Source: Bacteroidia bacterium (GTDB lineage: Bacteria; Bacteroidota; Bacteroidia; Flavobacteriales; Flavobacteriaceae). From it: a DNA stretch of 64,000 bases. The DNA is taken from NCBI GenBank assembly GCA_030428705.1, contig JAUIDI010000004.1:124001-188000 (forward strand), in the 5' to 3' direction. Both the position numbers and the translations under genes were made by a program. The notes under the pieces were generated by a model that worked only from the letters and a program-made list of their open reading frames with translations, was not told the DNA's origin and did not search any database. Of this stretch, positions 1 through 8,499 are shown piece after piece; the stretch's first letter is position 1, and every line of letters starts with the position of its first letter.

Positions 1-1
1 A

Positions 2-634
2 TGGAATTTCAGGCGTGAAACATTACCGGCAGTCGAAAAAGTATTCGCCTATGGCAGCTATGCCGGGCCAAGAATTGGCCCCGGCACCTATACATTGCGC
101 CTTACCTTGGACGATTTGACTTCGGAAACCGAAGTAACGGTACTTCCCAACCCAAATGTAGCAGGTTCCGCGGCAGATTATTCCGAACAGCAAAAATTCT
201 TGAATCAGGTGACAGGCGCAATTACCAATATCCATGAATCGGTAAGCCGGATGCGGTCCGCCAAAAAACAGTTAAAGACTTATGAAAGCCTACTCAAAGA
301 CAATGATAATGCCAAAGGCCTTTTAGAAAAGGGTAAAGCTTTAATAGAACGGATAGACACCTGGGAGACCAACCTGATACAACCCGAACAAAAAACCTTT
401 CAAGACGTAATCAATTATCATAACCAATTGAACGCCGAGTTCATGGAACTGAAGGATTATGTGGATACCGTCGAACCCAAGGTAACCGAAGGTGCCAAAG
501 AACGATTGACAGATCTCTTATCACAATGGAAGAAATTCGAAACTGAACGCGATGCAATCGTGAATACCGAGATGGACGCCTATAACAAACTGTATCAAGA
601 ACTTTCGATTCCGGCGATAATTTTAGAGGACTGA
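2..634 (+). CDS. C-terminal part of a sortilin/VPS10-like exported glycosyl-hydrolase-type protein (5' truncated)
   Basis: The frame is open from base 2, so the gene begins before the window; only the last 210 residues are visible. The first residues (WNFRRE, then a Gly/Pro-rich stretch ending in PGTYTLRLTLDD) resemble the terminal beta-sandwich seen after the BNR/VPS10 propeller of large bacterial sortilin-like proteins. The rest (about residue 60 on) is mostly charged helix, usual as the tail of these proteins. The stop is one base before the ATG of the next gene, so the two may be co-transcribed. The internal ATG at 95 is not a plausible start because the conserved WNFRRE segment lies upstream of it. 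Family assignment rests on this short tail, so function is uncertain. Confidence 0.6.
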   Translation, partial: WNFRRETLPAVEKVFAYGSYAGPRIGPGTYTLRLTLDDLTSETEVTVLPNPNVAGSAADYSEQQKFLNQVTGAITNIHESVSRMRSAKKQLKTYESLLKDNDNAKGLLEKGKALIERIDTWETNLIQPEQKTFQDVINYHNQLNAEFMELKDYVDTVEPKVTEGAKERLTDLLSQWKKFETERDAIVNTEMDAYNKLYQELSIPAIILED

Positions 635-635
635 C

Positions 636-1208
636 ATGGGTTTGAATTTCGTGGGCGACAAGACCTTCAAAGGCCAAGACTTTACAAAAAATCGACTCCC
701 CAAGGCCGAATATGAGAATTGTATTTTCGAAGGATGCGATTTTTCAAATTCGTATTTGGACAATCAAAATTTTCTAGAGTGCGAGTTCATCGACTGCAAT
801 CTTAGCAATGCCAATATCACGCATACTACGTTCAATGAGGTATTATTTTCCAGTTGTAAGATGATAGGACTCAAATTTGAAACCCTTAACGATTTTTTGA
901 TCGCTTTCAGGTTCAAGGACTGTACCATGAACCTATGCTCTTTTTACCAAATGGAATTAAAAAACCAGCAGTTCGACCACTGCAAGCTCATAGAAACGGA
1001 CTTTATCGAGACCGATCTCACCGCTTCCGTTTTTGACGCATGTGATTTGCAAAATGCCAGGTTTGAAGATTCCAATTTGGAAAAAGTCGATTTCAGAACC
1101 TCATTGAACATTGGTTTCAATCCAAATAAAAATCACATCAAAAAAGCCAAGTTTTCAAAAGAGAATGTGCTGGGGCTGCTCAATGATTTTGATATCATCA
1201 TTGAATGA
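636..1208 (+). CDS. Pentapeptide-repeat protein
   Basis: A 190-residue protein built almost wholly of A(D/N)LxX-like five-residue units, for example CDFSN, CNLSN, CDLQN and SNLEK, spread from about residue 10 to 165. This predicts a right-handed quadrilateral beta-helix. The length and lack of a signal peptide resemble cytosolic Qnr/McbG-type proteins, some of which mimic DNA and protect gyrase. Most family members have no known role, so no resistance function is claimed. The start is one base after the upstream stop. Confidence 0.8.
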   Translation: MGLNFVGDKTFKGQDFTKNRLPKAEYENCIFEGCDFSNSYLDNQNFLECEFIDCNLSNANITHTTFNEVLFSSCKMIGLKFETLNDFLIAFRFKDCTMNLCSFYQMELKNQQFDHCKLIETDFIETDLTASVFDACDLQNARFEDSNLEKVDFRTSLNIGFNPNKNHIKKAKFSKENVLGLLNDFDIIIE

Positions 1209-1284
1209 CCCTTTTATTGGATTCACTTGGGTTAGTCGTTTGTAAACGGATAATTCGTATCTTGTCTCCTTCAGAAACATCCCC

Positions 1285-1782
1285 ATGAAAAATATTATTG
1301 TATTACTTCTGTTCATTATCATTGCCTGGGGTTGCAAGGCTCAAAACACTATGTCCTTCAAGGAAGGAAACGCTTCACCTAAAGCCAATCTATCCCAAAT
1401 TGCTTGGATGGAAGGCCATTGGAAAGGCGAGGCGTTCGGTGGAATTACCGAAGAAATATGGAGCCCTCCACTTGGCGGCTCGATGATGTTCTCTTTTAAA
1501 CTGGTTTCGGAAGGCAAGGTACAATTCTACGAACTCGGCCATATACAACAGGTCGGCGAAACATTGTTATTGCAACTCAAACATTTTCACGGCGATTTAA
1601 AGGGTTGGGAGGAAAAAGACGAAACGGTGGATTTTAAGTTAGTCAAAATAGAGGGCAATAGGGTTTATTTTGATGATTTCACCTTTGAAAAAGTCGATAC
1701 CGACGAAATCAATCTATATGTGGTCATCGGGCATGAAGATGGTTCCCAGGAAGAAGTAAAATTCCATTATGAGCGCCAATAA
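1285..1782 (+). CDS. DUF6265-type lipoprotein
   Basis: 165 residues. The N-terminus is a lipoprotein signal with hydrophobic residues 3-15 and a lipobox ending AWGC (Cys17), so the protein is probably anchored to a membrane. The mature part has the IAWMEGHWKG and EEIWSPPLGGSMM signatures of DUF6265, a small lipocalin-like beta-rich family of unknown function. Its last 14 bases overlap the start of the next gene, suggesting translational coupling. Confidence 0.75.
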   Translation: MKNIIVLLLFIIIAWGCKAQNTMSFKEGNASPKANLSQIAWMEGHWKGEAFGGITEEIWSPPLGGSMMFSFKLVSEGKVQFYELGHIQQVGETLLLQLKHFHGDLKGWEEKDETVDFKLVKIEGNRVYFDDFTFEKVDTDEINLYVVIGHEDGSQEEVKFHYERQ

Positions 1783-2134
1783 TGCCGAAAGACAATGTTT
1801 GGAATGTGGTGCCCGTATCGTCGGCCGGGCCGACAAAAAATTCTGTTCCGATGGTTGCCGAAATGCCTATAACAATAAGGTCAACAAAGACAGCAAAAAT
1901 CTCATTCGCAATATCAACAATCGCCTGCGTAAAAACTATAGGGTTTTGGACAGCTTCACACTGAAAGAAGGAAAAACACGTACCACCAAGACCCGGTTAA
2001 TCGATAAAGGTTTCGATTTTGACTTTATAACCAATCTGTATACTACAAAAAAGGGCACGGTCTACTATTTCGTTTACGACCTGGGATATTTGCCTTTGGA
2101 GAACGACTACTATATGATCGTCAAGAGGGAGTAA
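1769..2134 (+). CDS. Small zinc-ribbon protein (DUF2116-like)
   Basis: 121 residues. The N-terminal third holds CLECG followed by CSDGC, a C-x2-C/C-x3-C zinc ribbon of the kind in DUF2116-like proteins, and then a basic helix (NKVNKDSKNLIRNINNRLRK). The C-terminal half is a small beta-rich region ending in a Tyr-rich strand. The basic, zinc-binding character suggests nucleic-acid or protein binding, but no function is known. It starts inside the end of the upstream lipoprotein gene. Confidence 0.6.
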   Translation: MSANNAERQCLECGARIVGRADKKFCSDGCRNAYNNKVNKDSKNLIRNINNRLRKNYRVLDSFTLKEGKTRTTKTRLIDKGFDFDFITNLYTTKKGTVYYFVYDLGYLPLENDYYMIVKRE

Positions 2135-2154
2135 CGTAGCTTAGGTATAAAAAC

Positions 2155-2272
2155 AAAAACTGTCTAAAAAGTAGTTGTTATCGTAAGTGTCCTGTTGAAC
2201 CGGTCTGATTCGAATTCGTATCCGATACTGCAACAGACTCAATAGACTACTAAAACTTTTTAGACAGTTTTT
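2155..2272. repeat. Long inverted repeat, 18-base perfect arms (bidirectional terminator or MITE-like element)
   Basis: The arms at 2155-2172 and 2255-2272 are perfect inverted copies built on CTGTCTAAAAAGT. They enclose 82 bases that themselves hold a ctgttg/caacag pair (2192-2197 and 2231-2236) and the palindrome CGAATTCG (2211-2218). It sits between two convergent genes, and T-rich tracts follow the stem on both strands, which suits a bidirectional terminator. The long arms and the large internal segment also fit a small non-autonomous mobile repeat. No clear target duplication is visible. Confidence 0.55.
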
Positions 2273-2295
2273 TTAATTCCAATTTCATCGAAATA

Positions 2296-2760
2296 CTACT
2301 TCCAGTTGTGTCCGCTAAGCTTCAAAGCCGCCACCACGACATCCTTACGGCTTATTTGGCCTACCAATAGTCCGTCTTGCATAACCGGAAGCCTTCTCCT
2401 ATTATGCTTGTCGAACACCCCGGCAGCATCAAAAATACTGATATCATGTGGAATGGTCTCCACATTTTTGCTCATGTATTTCTCAACGCTTTTATCGAGG
2501 ATGGGCTGATTGAAATAGCGACTTTCCGAAATCTGTTTCATACAGTCGGCCTCAGATATAATGCCGACCAAAAAACCGTCGTCATTAAGTACCGGGCCAC
2601 CGGAAATATTGTATTTCGTGAATTGTTCCATGACCTCCAAAATCGACTGGTCAGGTGAAAAAGTGACCAATTTCTTTGTCATGTAATCAGATACCAAAAT
2701 AGGGGCATCAAATTCCTTTTTAGAAGACTTTCGTATGCCTTGAAAACTCTTGATTCCCAT
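2296..2760 (-). CDS. CBS-domain pair protein
   Basis: 154 residues carrying two CBS motifs, about residues 22-80 (VSDYMTKKLVTF to GIISEADCM) and 90-150 (VEKYMSKNVETI to GQISRKDVV). Such pairs bind adenosine nucleotides and act as energy or ionic sensors. There is no fused enzyme or channel domain, so the partner is unknown. No signal peptide is present, so it should be cytosolic. It is convergent with the zinc-ribbon gene across a long inverted repeat. Confidence 0.85.
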   Translation of the reverse strand: MGIKSFQGIRKSSKKEFDAPILVSDYMTKKLVTFSPDQSILEVMEQFTKYNISGGPVLNDDGFLVGIISEADCMKQISESRYFNQPILDKSVEKYMSKNVETIPHDISIFDAAGVFDKHNRRRLPVMQDGLLVGQISRKDVVVAALKLSGHNWK

Positions 2761-2985
2761 AATATTTCAGTTTAAGCCTGCCCGTTACGGCAGATAAGGT
2801 TAATCTTAAATATAACGATTTCCCACGAATTATTCAAATTTTTCGGACGAAAAACCGCATTGGTTTTGGATTTTATATCTTTAAATATGGAGTTGATTCT
2901 TATCGACATAATCTTGCTATTTAATACTATTTTGTCCTTCATCAGAGCAGAATTTGATTGACAATGGCATTCTTAAAACGAGATT

Positions 2986-3795
2986 TTGAATAAAGTTATA
3001 GGTGTTCTAGGGTGTGGTTGGTTGGGTTGGCCCTTGGCCAAATCCTTTATTTCGGATGGATACCATGTTCATGGCAGTACCGCTTCTGCTGAAAAGGTGC
3101 AAAATCTCGAAAAAGATGGAATCAAGGCATTTTTCATTCAACTTAAAGAAGATGGAATCGACGGCGGTATTGTAGAATTTCTTCAAGACATTGACACTCT
3201 GATCATCAATATTCCACCAAGACTAAAGGGAAGCAAAAAAGAAAACTATGTGAAAAAAATGGAACAATTACGTAGCGAATTAAAAGCTTCCCGTGTTAAA
3301 AAAGTGATTTTTGTGAGCAGTACGGCGGTCTATGGCGACATAGAAGGGGAAGTTACCGAAAAAACAACGCCCCGGCCCACCACCGCATCGGGCAAACAGC
3401 TTTTGGCAACCGAAAATATGTTCGGGAATGATCCCAATCTAGAGGTAACCATACTTCGATTTGGCGGACTTATAGGCCCTAAAAGGCATCCTGTTTCAAT
3501 ATTATCAGGCAAAACCGGACTTTCGGATGGAAACATCCCTGTAAATCTTATCCATTTAAATGACTGTATAGCCATCATTAAGTCCGTTGTATATAATAAT
3601 TGGTGGGGTGAAATTTTCAATGGTGTATTTCCCGACCATCCCAAGAAAAAAGAATATTATTCCGCTGAAGCAATTAAAAAAGGGCTTCCAACACCCGATT
3701 ATAGCGTTGAAGGCGATAAAAAAGGTAAGATTATCACCTCTTTTAACCTCATAAATGTTAAAAAATATCGATTTATGACCCCAATTGTAGGGTAA
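2986..3795 (+). CDS. NAD(P)-dependent epimerase/reductase (YeeZ-like SDR)
   Basis: 269 residues beginning with a Rossmann dinucleotide motif (GVLGCGWLGWPLA, residues 6-18). An SSTAVYG segment (about residues 110-116) follows, as in extended short-chain dehydrogenases and the YeeZ group. The substrate is unknown. The start is TTG at 2986: an in-frame TAA at 2974-2976 rules out an upstream start, and the next Met is far past the nucleotide-binding loop. The gene appears monocistronic. Confidence 0.75.
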   Translation: MNKVIGVLGCGWLGWPLAKSFISDGYHVHGSTASAEKVQNLEKDGIKAFFIQLKEDGIDGGIVEFLQDIDTLIINIPPRLKGSKKENYVKKMEQLRSELKASRVKKVIFVSSTAVYGDIEGEVTEKTTPRPTTASGKQLLATENMFGNDPNLEVTILRFGGLIGPKRHPVSILSGKTGLSDGNIPVNLIHLNDCIAIIKSVVYNNWWGEIFNGVFPDHPKKKEYYSAEAIKKGLPTPDYSVEGDKKGKIITSFNLINVKKYRFMTPIVG

Positions 3796-3916
3796 TACAC
3801 CACATTAAATGCGGTTTTCACAACAAAAATGACCATATTCTGTTAATTACATCGTTGATTTTAAGCTATTTATCGATGAAATGCATAACTTTAAGTAAAC
3901 ATTTAAATCGATTGCC

Positions 3917-4291
3917 ATGGAAAATTCAACAGTAAAAAGGAAAATCGCCAAGGAAATTGAAAACTTGATTTCCGAGAGTTGTAACAGCCAAAAATCGACC
4001 GACCAATTTAAAAACCTGCACGAGGCAATACTCAAAAAGTATTATAATGCCGCAGATGTATCAATTGATTACCACAGAAAAAGAGTTGCAATGGACATTG
4101 TAATGGATGATACCTATTACAATCCGAGAAAGGTCAATACCTATTTACCAACATTGCACGCCAACCTGATTTTCAAGAATTTGAAGGATTTTTTGAAATC
4201 TTGTATTGAAAAAGACCCTAAAAGTATTGGTTTCTATGCCAGTCTTTTGAGGACTTTCACTAAAAAAGATGTGCCATTGACCGTTGTTTGA
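3917..4291 (+). CDS. Hypothetical small cytosolic protein
   Basis: 124 residues that I do not recognise. It is charged and predominantly helical, with no signal peptide or membrane segment. It contains a YYNAADVSIDYHRKRVAMD region followed by DDTYYNPRKVNTYLP. A clear intrinsic terminator follows at 4319-4344, so it is probably its own transcription unit. The reading is supported by its ATG start, balanced composition and isolated position. Confidence 0.6.
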   Translation: MENSTVKRKIAKEIENLISESCNSQKSTDQFKNLHEAILKKYYNAADVSIDYHRKRVAMDIVMDDTYYNPRKVNTYLPTLHANLIFKNLKDFLKSCIEKDPKSIGFYASLLRTFTKKDVPLTVV

Positions 4292-4318
4292 GAGGTTCGG
4301 TCATAATCAATATTTAAG

Positions 4319-4344
4319 AAGGATGTTTTTGACATCCTTTTTTA
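4319..4344 (+). terminator. Intrinsic terminator after the 3917-4291 gene
   Basis: The perfect 8-base stem AAGGATGT/ACATCCTT (4319-4326 and 4332-4339) has a five-base loop and is followed by a T run. Confidence 0.8.
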
Positions 4345-4420
4345 TGCCTTGATTTTAAGGCTTTCATTAACAGCTTGCCAACAATATTTTTTTTAGCTTA
4401 GCGCACCAAAATTGAACACA

Positions 4421-5125
4421 ATGAAAAATTTCGTTTTATTATCGATGTGCGCTATAGGTTTTATCGGGGCGGCACAAACGAATACCGAACTGCAAAAACA
4501 TTACGAAGCTTTCTATAAGCAAATGCGCCTACAGGGTGATGTAGATGGTGTAATAAACGCCATGACGCATTTGAACGTACTTTCCCCGTCAATAGAACGA
4601 AGGGATACCTTGGCATTCATCTATGCGAACGACGGACAACATTTACAAGCATTAAACACGGTCGGAATCGAGAAAAATGCAAATGATTCCGATTTGGCCG
4701 TACAGGTCAAGGCGATTTCGTTGAAGGCCTTGAACCAACCGAAAAGGGCCTTGGAGCAATTCGAGGTATTGAATGCGCGAACGCCCAACCCTTACCTAGC
4801 CTATGAACTGGCAGACTTAAAAATACAGACGGGCGACAACGATGGCGCGGTCACCCATATTGAATATGGCATTGCAAATGCCAAAGATGATATGAAATAT
4901 GCCTTTTATGAACGCCAACAGCCCTATGAGGTAGCTTTGAAGGCAGCCTTCATACACCTTAAGGCACTTGTACAATACAACAAGGACAAGGAGAACATCG
5001 ATGCGGCGGTCACCCTTATCGACGAGGCCCTGGCAATCGATCCAAATTTCAATTTGGCCAGTTTAAGCAAGCAGGCCCTTGAAGCACGCAAAAACCCTCC
5101 GGCAACAACCGAAACAAAGGAATAG
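4421..5125 (+). CDS. Exported TPR-repeat protein
   Basis: 234 residues from the ATG at 4421; an in-frame TTG nine bases upstream is less likely. Residues 1-17 form a Sec signal ending in GAAQ. The mature protein is helical with degenerate tetratricopeptide units, for example LAVQVKAISLKALNQPKRALEQFEVL and a closing unit (AVTLIDEALAIDPNFNLAS). Flavobacterial proteins of this kind act as periplasmic scaffolds, but no partner is evident here. Confidence 0.7.
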   Translation: MKNFVLLSMCAIGFIGAAQTNTELQKHYEAFYKQMRLQGDVDGVINAMTHLNVLSPSIERRDTLAFIYANDGQHLQALNTVGIEKNANDSDLAVQVKAISLKALNQPKRALEQFEVLNARTPNPYLAYELADLKIQTGDNDGAVTHIEYGIANAKDDMKYAFYERQQPYEVALKAAFIHLKALVQYNKDKENIDAAVTLIDEALAIDPNFNLASLSKQALEARKNPPATTETKE

Positions 5126-5228
5126 TATAAAGCTTCCTGGGGTTCGCACAACAAATTGGACAACCATATTTTAACGAACGAAGAAACTATCTGAATTTCT
5201 GTTTGGGGAAGAACGATTTTGGCAGCAC

Positions 5229-5723
5229 CTATTCGTCCAATATGAGTTTTGTATCCAAAGTATTGTTCACGACAACATTGAACTGATTTCTAAGGGCGTT
5301 GTAGGCTTCAATCGTTTCGAGTACGGGTTCTTCGGTATCCAATCGATATTCAAGATTCCCTTTGATCTTCAAAAAAAAAGTCTTGAATACTTTCAATCGA
5401 CTTTTTATTTGCGGCTTGTCAAATAGCACGGGGTGTTCTGAAGCCTCTAAAAGTTTCTGTTTCTCGATCAGGTCTTCGACGATCAAAATCAGATCCTCGC
5501 GATTTTCGACCGTATACAAAGCGTCAAAGCTGGTATCCAGAGCCTTGTACTCGGGCCACTCATTCAAAACAAGTTGTGCCTTGGGGCTCACACTTGATTT
5601 TTTAGGCCATTTCTCAGTGGTAATCAAAAATGTCGAAGTATCGTCGATCTGGTCTCCGTCTTTGTTTTGATTGCATCCCAAAACCAGAAAAACAAGTACT
5701 GGAATAAACAATAATTTGTTCAT
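5229..5723 (-). CDS. Lipoprotein of unknown function
   Basis: 164 residues from the ATG at 5723, five codons inside a longer frame; this start places the hydrophobic stretch correctly. The lipobox is FLVLGC, so the protein should be lipidated. The mature part is mostly helical and acidic with no motif that I recognise. It is divergent from the L-threonine dehydrogenase-like gene and shares a 63-base intergenic region with it. Confidence 0.6.
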   Translation of the reverse strand: MNKLLFIPVLVFLVLGCNQNKDGDQIDDTSTFLITTEKWPKKSSVSPKAQLVLNEWPEYKALDTSFDALYTVENREDLILIVEDLIEKQKLLEASEHPVLFDKPQIKSRLKVFKTFFLKIKGNLEYRLDTEEPVLETIEAYNALRNQFNVVVNNTLDTKLILDE

Positions 5724-5752
5724 GAAGCGAATGTACAAATTTTAATTAGGGG

Positions 5753-5760
5753 TATATTTG
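5753..5760 (+). promoter_or_regulatory. Promoter -7 box for the 5787 gene
   Basis: TATATTTG matches the Bacteroidota -7 consensus TAnnTTTG exactly and lies 26 bases before the ATG at 5787. No clear TTG -33 element is seen. Confidence 0.45.
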
Positions 5761-5786
5761 CAGTCGATTTCTTTAACTTCATTTTA

Positions 5787-6725
5787 ATGCAAAAATCCAT
5801 TCTTATTTTGGGTGCCTGTGGTCAGATCGGCACCGAACTGACATTTGCGCTACGGGAAAAATATGGGAACGAAAATGTAGTGGCCAGCGATATTCGTGAG
5901 GGAAACGAAGATATAATGGCATCGGGACCGTTCGAGATATTGGATGCCACAAATTATGAGGCCATCGAAGATGTGGTCATGCATTACGAAATCGAAGAAG
6001 TGTATTTGATGGCGGCCATGTTGAGCGCCACGGCGGAGAAATTCCCGATGCGGGCTTGGAACCTGAACATGAATTCACTTTTCAATGTCCTGAACCTTTG
6101 TAAGGAGAAAAAAATCAGTAGAATATTCTGGCCTTCTAGCATTGCGGTCTTTGGTCCGAATACACCGAAGAAGAACACTCCCCAAAATACCATTATGGAG
6201 CCCAGCACCGTTTACGGTATCAGCAAACAATCGGGCGAAAGATGGTGTGAATATTATTTCAAAAAATATGGGGTGGATGTACGAAGTGTTCGTTACCCTG
6301 GTTTGATAAGCTGGAAAACCCTACCTGGTGGAGGCACTACCGACTATGCCGTTGAAATCTATCACAAAGCACTCTCAGAAGGTGCTTATGATTGTTTTCT
6401 TCAAAAGGATAGTATGCTGCCTATGATGTATATGGAAGATGCTATTCGGGCTACATTGAATTTAATGGACAATCCTTCGGAAAACTTAAAAGTTCGCTCA
6501 TCGTACAACTTGGCGGCAATGAACTTCACGCCCGAGGAAATTGTCCGAAGCATTCAAAAGCATATTCCAGATTTCACCATTTCTTATGCCCCGGATTTTA
6601 GGCAAGCCATTGCCGATTCTTGGCCGAACAGTATCGATGATTCACAAGCACGACAAGACTGGGGCTGGAAAGCGGAATACGATTTGGAAAAGACCACGGA
6701 AGAGATGTTGAAAAATTTACGATAG
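5787..6725 (+). CDS. L-threonine 3-dehydrogenase, short-chain (epimerase-like) type
   Basis: 312 residues, the length of the flavobacterial SDR-type threonine dehydrogenases. Features are the NAD-binding loop GACGQIGTEL (about residues 9-18), a catalytic SSIAVFG/TVYGISK pair (Ser and Tyr-x3-Lys), and the PGLISW and GGGTTDYA segments typical of this subgroup. It would oxidise L-threonine to 2-amino-3-ketobutyrate with NAD+ in the cytosol. No 2-amino-3-ketobutyrate CoA ligase is adjacent. It is convergent with the RimK-like gene, five bases away. Confidence 0.85.
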   Translation: MQKSILILGACGQIGTELTFALREKYGNENVVASDIREGNEDIMASGPFEILDATNYEAIEDVVMHYEIEEVYLMAAMLSATAEKFPMRAWNLNMNSLFNVLNLCKEKKISRIFWPSSIAVFGPNTPKKNTPQNTIMEPSTVYGISKQSGERWCEYYFKKYGVDVRSVRYPGLISWKTLPGGGTTDYAVEIYHKALSEGAYDCFLQKDSMLPMMYMEDAIRATLNLMDNPSENLKVRSSYNLAAMNFTPEEIVRSIQKHIPDFTISYAPDFRQAIADSWPNSIDDSQARQDWGWKAEYDLEKTTEEMLKNLR

Positions 6726-6730
6726 CTTTC

Positions 6731-8119
6731 TCAAATACTGAACTTTAATTTCTTCTCGATCGCCATTATCATCGTATTGGCAATATCCTTGCCCGTAGCG
6801 TTCTCAATACCCTCTAGCCCAGGCGAAGAATTTACTTCCAGCAAAAGAGGCCCCTTGTTGGAGCGGATGATATCCACTCCGGCAACGGCCAAGTTCAATA
6901 CCCTTGCAGCTTTTAAGGCCAATTTTTTTTCCTCGCCTGTTATTTTGATCATCGAAGCGGTACCCCCTTGGTGGATATTTGCCCTGAACTCGCCTTTCTC
7001 CGCCTGACGCTGCATGGATGCCACTACCTTATTATTGACCACAAAACAGCGAATGTCCTGACCATTGGCCTCTTTGATAAATTCTTGCACCAAAATATTG
7101 GTATTGACACTTTTAAACGCGTTGATGACACTTTCGGCGGCCTTGTTGGTCTCGGCCAAGACCACGCCTTTTCCTTGGGTGCTTTCCAAAAGTTTGATTA
7201 TCAAGGGGGCGCCATTGACCATTTTGATAAGGTCTTTGGTATCCATCGGTGATTTGGCAAAACCTGTTATAGGAATATGAATGTCGTTTTTCGAAAACAA
7301 CTGCGACGCGAATAATTTGTCCCTAGACTGTGAAATGGCCTCGGCCGAATTGAGGCAATATACCCCAAGGTTATCAAATTGGCGGATCAATGCACAGCCA
7401 TAGAAAGTAACGGCAGGCTTTATTCTTGGAATAACCGCATCGAATTCCTTCAAAATGTTACCCCCGCGGTACCTGATCTCAGGGGAGTGGGCATCGAGTT
7501 TCATATAGGCCAATTCAACGTTCAGAAAAACGATTTCATGCCCCCTGGCCTCTGCCGCCTCCATAATCCTTTTATTGCTGTATAGCTCGGGGTTACTGGC
7601 GAGAAGTGCAATTTTGAGTCCCGTTTTTTCCTTGAAATAAGGTGCGTATTTCTTGTTGATCTCATCATCGGAAAACCCTTGTACCTGATAGTTCAATGCG
7701 GGGTTGACCATATAACGCCCGTTGATGGCTTCCCTTCCCAAAAGCATACGGAATTCCATAGTATCACGATTGGCCAGGGTCAACTCGATCTCAAAACTGT
7801 CTTTACCCAACGTAACCGGAGTTCTGACCACTAGTCGTTCTTCCGAAATACCCGAAGAGCTTTTGACCATACGCCGATCGATCAGACGTGCGTCGCAGCC
7901 AATGGCAATGCTACGGTTTTCCTGCAAGGGATTGACCTCGAATTTGACCCATTCTTGTGTACCTTTATTATATATCTTGATGTTCGATGCCTGAATCGAA
8001 GATGTTTTCGCACCTGAATCGACCCTTGCCTTTATTGCGGGAATGCCCAGTGCTTCAAATACACACCATTCCTCACTCCCAATAATATGGAGATTGTTCA
8101 ATTCTGTTTCTTTTTTCAA
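6731..8119 (-). CDS. rimK: RimB-RimK fusion: retropepsin-like protease domain plus S6-type glutamate ligase
   Basis: 462 residues. Residues about 10-155 form an RimB/ATP-dependent zinc-protease-like domain with an aspartyl-type [11 protein letters not shown] motif near residue 33. Residues about 165-460 are an ATP-grasp ligase with [31 protein letters not shown] and [14 protein letters not shown]. RimK adds glutamate residues to the C-terminus of ribosomal protein S6, and RimB trims such tails in systems where they are separate proteins. The fusion puts the opposing activities in one chain. It is the last gene of the leftward polyamine operon, 54 bases after the acidic small protein. Confidence 0.85.
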   Translation of the reverse strand: MKKETELNNLHIIGSEEWCVFEALGIPAIKARVDSGAKTSSIQASNIKIYNKGTQEWVKFEVNPLQENRSIAIGCDARLIDRRMVKSSSGISEERLVVRTPVTLGKDSFEIELTLANRDTMEFRMLLGREAINGRYMVNPALNYQVQGFSDDEINKKYAPYFKEKTGLKIALLASNPELYSNKRIMEAAEARGHEIVFLNVELAYMKLDAHSPEIRYRGGNILKEFDAVIPRIKPAVTFYGCALIRQFDNLGVYCLNSAEAISQSRDKLFASQLFSKNDIHIPITGFAKSPMDTKDLIKMVNGAPLIIKLLESTQGKGVVLAETNKAAESVINAFKSVNTNILVQEFIKEANGQDIRCFVVNNKVVASMQRQAEKGEFRANIHQGGTASMIKITGEEKKLALKAARVLNLAVAGVDIIRSNKGPLLLEVNSSPGLEGIENATGKDIANTMIMAIEKKLKFSI

Positions 8120-8173
8120 TGTAAAATGTAAATTGGCTCGTTTCTAAGAGCGGTAAAGAAATGAAGAAGTACT

Positions 8174-8497
8174 CTAGTCAGAATCATTTTCATCGGCCAA
8201 ATCTTCTGGGTCTGGCTCAACCACTGCTTCCGGATCATCATCGTCGAAGTCTTCGTAATCGTCTTCGTCGTAGTTTTCCATGGTATATTCAAGCTTGGCA
8301 CTGATCTTCACAAGGTATTTGGTATCCTCCGTCAATACTTCTACCGCTTCGATACGTTCGCCTTGGGCATTTTTGAAGGAAATGATGTTGCGATCGTCAT
8401 ACCCATCGGGGTAACGCTCGACCAAAAGCTTAAGTACCTCTGGGGTCAATTTCTTAAAATCGACAATGACTCTTTTAAGATGTGGGTGTCTGTCCAT
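8174..8497 (-). CDS. Small protein with a strongly acidic tail
   Basis: 107 residues. Residues 1-70 are a compact mixed alpha/beta region (HLKRVIVDFKKLTPEVLKLL). Residues about 74-107 are nearly all Asp/Glu. This arrangement is common in conserved Flavobacteriia proteins of unknown function, sometimes misnamed DNA primase. It starts two bases after the stop of the deoxyhypusine-synthase-like gene, so it belongs to that operon. Confidence 0.6.
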   Translation of the reverse strand: MDRHPHLKRVIVDFKKLTPEVLKLLVERYPDGYDDRNIISFKNAQGERIEAVEVLTEDTKYLVKISAKLEYTMENYDEDDYEDFDDDDPEAVVEPDPEDLADENDSD

Positions 8498-8499
8498 AG

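Noticed and set aside
1769-2134. Considering the zinc-ribbon protein as a transposon remnant
   Set aside because: It is intact, overlaps its upstream gene in an operon-like way and has no transposase features.
2887-2961. A 24-residue hydrophobic frame (MELILIDIILLFN...)
   Set aside because: Too short, in an AT-rich gap, with no conserved neighbour or clear ribosome-binding site.
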